From an uncultured Lachnospiraceae bacterium (lineage in GTDB: Bacteria > Bacillota > Clostridia > Lachnospirales > Lachnospiraceae), in NCBI GenBank assembly GCA_910588895.1, contig CAJUSS010000023.1:1-32255 (forward strand): a DNA stretch of 32,255 nt. Reading direction: 5' to 3'. How positions within the stretch are numbered: the stretch's first letter is position 1; the number at the start of each line of letters is the position of its first letter. Positions 31,934 to 32,255 of this stretch are shown here, piece by piece. Position numbers and translations under genes: made by a program. Under the pieces are notes generated by a model. The model made no database searches and was not told where the DNA came from. It saw nothing but the letters and a program-made list of their open reading frames with translations.

Positions 31934-32041
31934 TGGGATGTTCACTCGATCAAAATGGACTTGTCAGGGCTGCGCCTGTCATTGTTAAGGTCTTTTCATG
32001 TATCTGGTCTAGGCGGCAGGTGCGGTCGCAGGCAGTCCGGA

Positions 32042-32255
32042 TCAGTCCTGGTACTCCACTACGCCGTTAAACTTCACTGCGTTGCGGGAGATGGTGATGC
32101 GCTGTACGGTGGGCGCGCCCTCTTCCAGCCACATAGCGCGGCAGTCGCGGTACAGACGCTCTACGGGGCCGTACTTGCAGTCCTCGAAGTAGCCTACGCC
32201 GCCGAAGATCTCCAGCCTCTCGTCGCTGACCAGACGCACGGTGTCGATGCTGAAC
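32042..32255 (-). CDS. Acyl-CoA dehydrogenase, C-terminal end (cut by window edge)
   Basis: Only the last 70 codons are in the window. Seen: LEIFGGVGYFEDCKYGPVERLYRDCRAM and EEGAPTVQR, the C-terminal helix and flavin/ETF-facing motif of acyl-CoA dehydrogenases with the EG pair in the position of the catalytic region. It differs clearly from the dehydrogenase at 29213-30355, so it is a second paralogue, not a duplicate. It ends in its own transcript at the terminator 31901-31933. Confidence 0.85.
   Translation of the reverse strand, partial: FSIDTVRLVSDERLEIFGGVGYFEDCKYGPVERLYRDCRAMWLEEGAPTVQRITISRNAVKFNGVVEYQD

Overview
The window fits a fairly GC-rich anaerobic Firmicute of the Clostridia, most likely Lachnospiraceae. 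The grounds are the gene order rimP-nusA-rnpM-ylxQ-infB-rbfA-nrnA, strong AGGAGG-type ribosome binding sites, clostridial-type EtfAB and a choline-binding-repeat cell-wall protein. Genus is not assignable by eye. No tRNA, rRNA, CRISPR array or intact insertion sequence was found.

Layout. (1) 1-7023, minus strand: the translation/transcription-factor operon, read from a clear sigma-70 promoter at about 7000 through rimP, nusA, rnpM, ylxQ, infB and rbfA into nrnA, which runs off the left edge. IF2 carries a long Gly/Arg/Tyr/Gln repeat in its N-terminal region. (2) 7062-8430: an intergenic element built of two pairs of complementary segments, then on the plus strand a small unknown gene and a TylF-type methyltransferase. 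(3) 8445-13271, minus: a GntR regulator, an enolase-superfamily sugar-acid enzyme and a complete TRAP transporter (dctP, dctQ, dctM). The regulator and the enzyme/transporter operon share a 21-bp operator-like sequence. (4) 13335-17551, minus: an Lsa/Vga-like ABC-F protein behind a large transcription-attenuator-like leader, a MerR regulator and a GT-C-like membrane protein. (5) 17640-20729: a choline-binding-repeat surface protein bracketed by two copies of the same hairpin, a MerR-type promoter that points into one of those hairpins, a PPP-family phosphoesterase and a lipoprotein gene remnant. (6) 20903-32255, minus: a CoA-dependent acid-metabolism cluster with a family III CoA-transferase, acyl-CoA dehydrogenase, EtfB, EtfA, acyl-CoA ligase, desulforedoxin-like protein, two transporters and a LysR regulator. 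Upstream lies the end of a second acyl-CoA dehydrogenase with its own terminator.

How the genes fit together. Region 3 looks like import of an organic or sugar acid by the TRAP system, followed by racemisation or dehydration by the enolase-superfamily enzyme, under GntR control. Region 6 has the parts needed to take up a carboxylic acid, activate it to a CoA thioester by the ligase or by CoA transfer, and reduce or oxidise the acyl-CoA with electrons passing through EtfAB. This resembles carnitine/crotonobetaine or aryl-acrylate metabolism, but the substrate cannot be read from sequence.

The observations most worth following up are the ABC-F attenuator leader (15195-15362), the structured inverted-repeat element ahead of the CoA-transferase (31711-31846), the A-B-A'-B' element (7062-7181), the matched GntR operators (12459-12479 and 13251-13271), and a possible ~80-nt RNA between a MerR-type promoter and a strong terminator (19476-19591).
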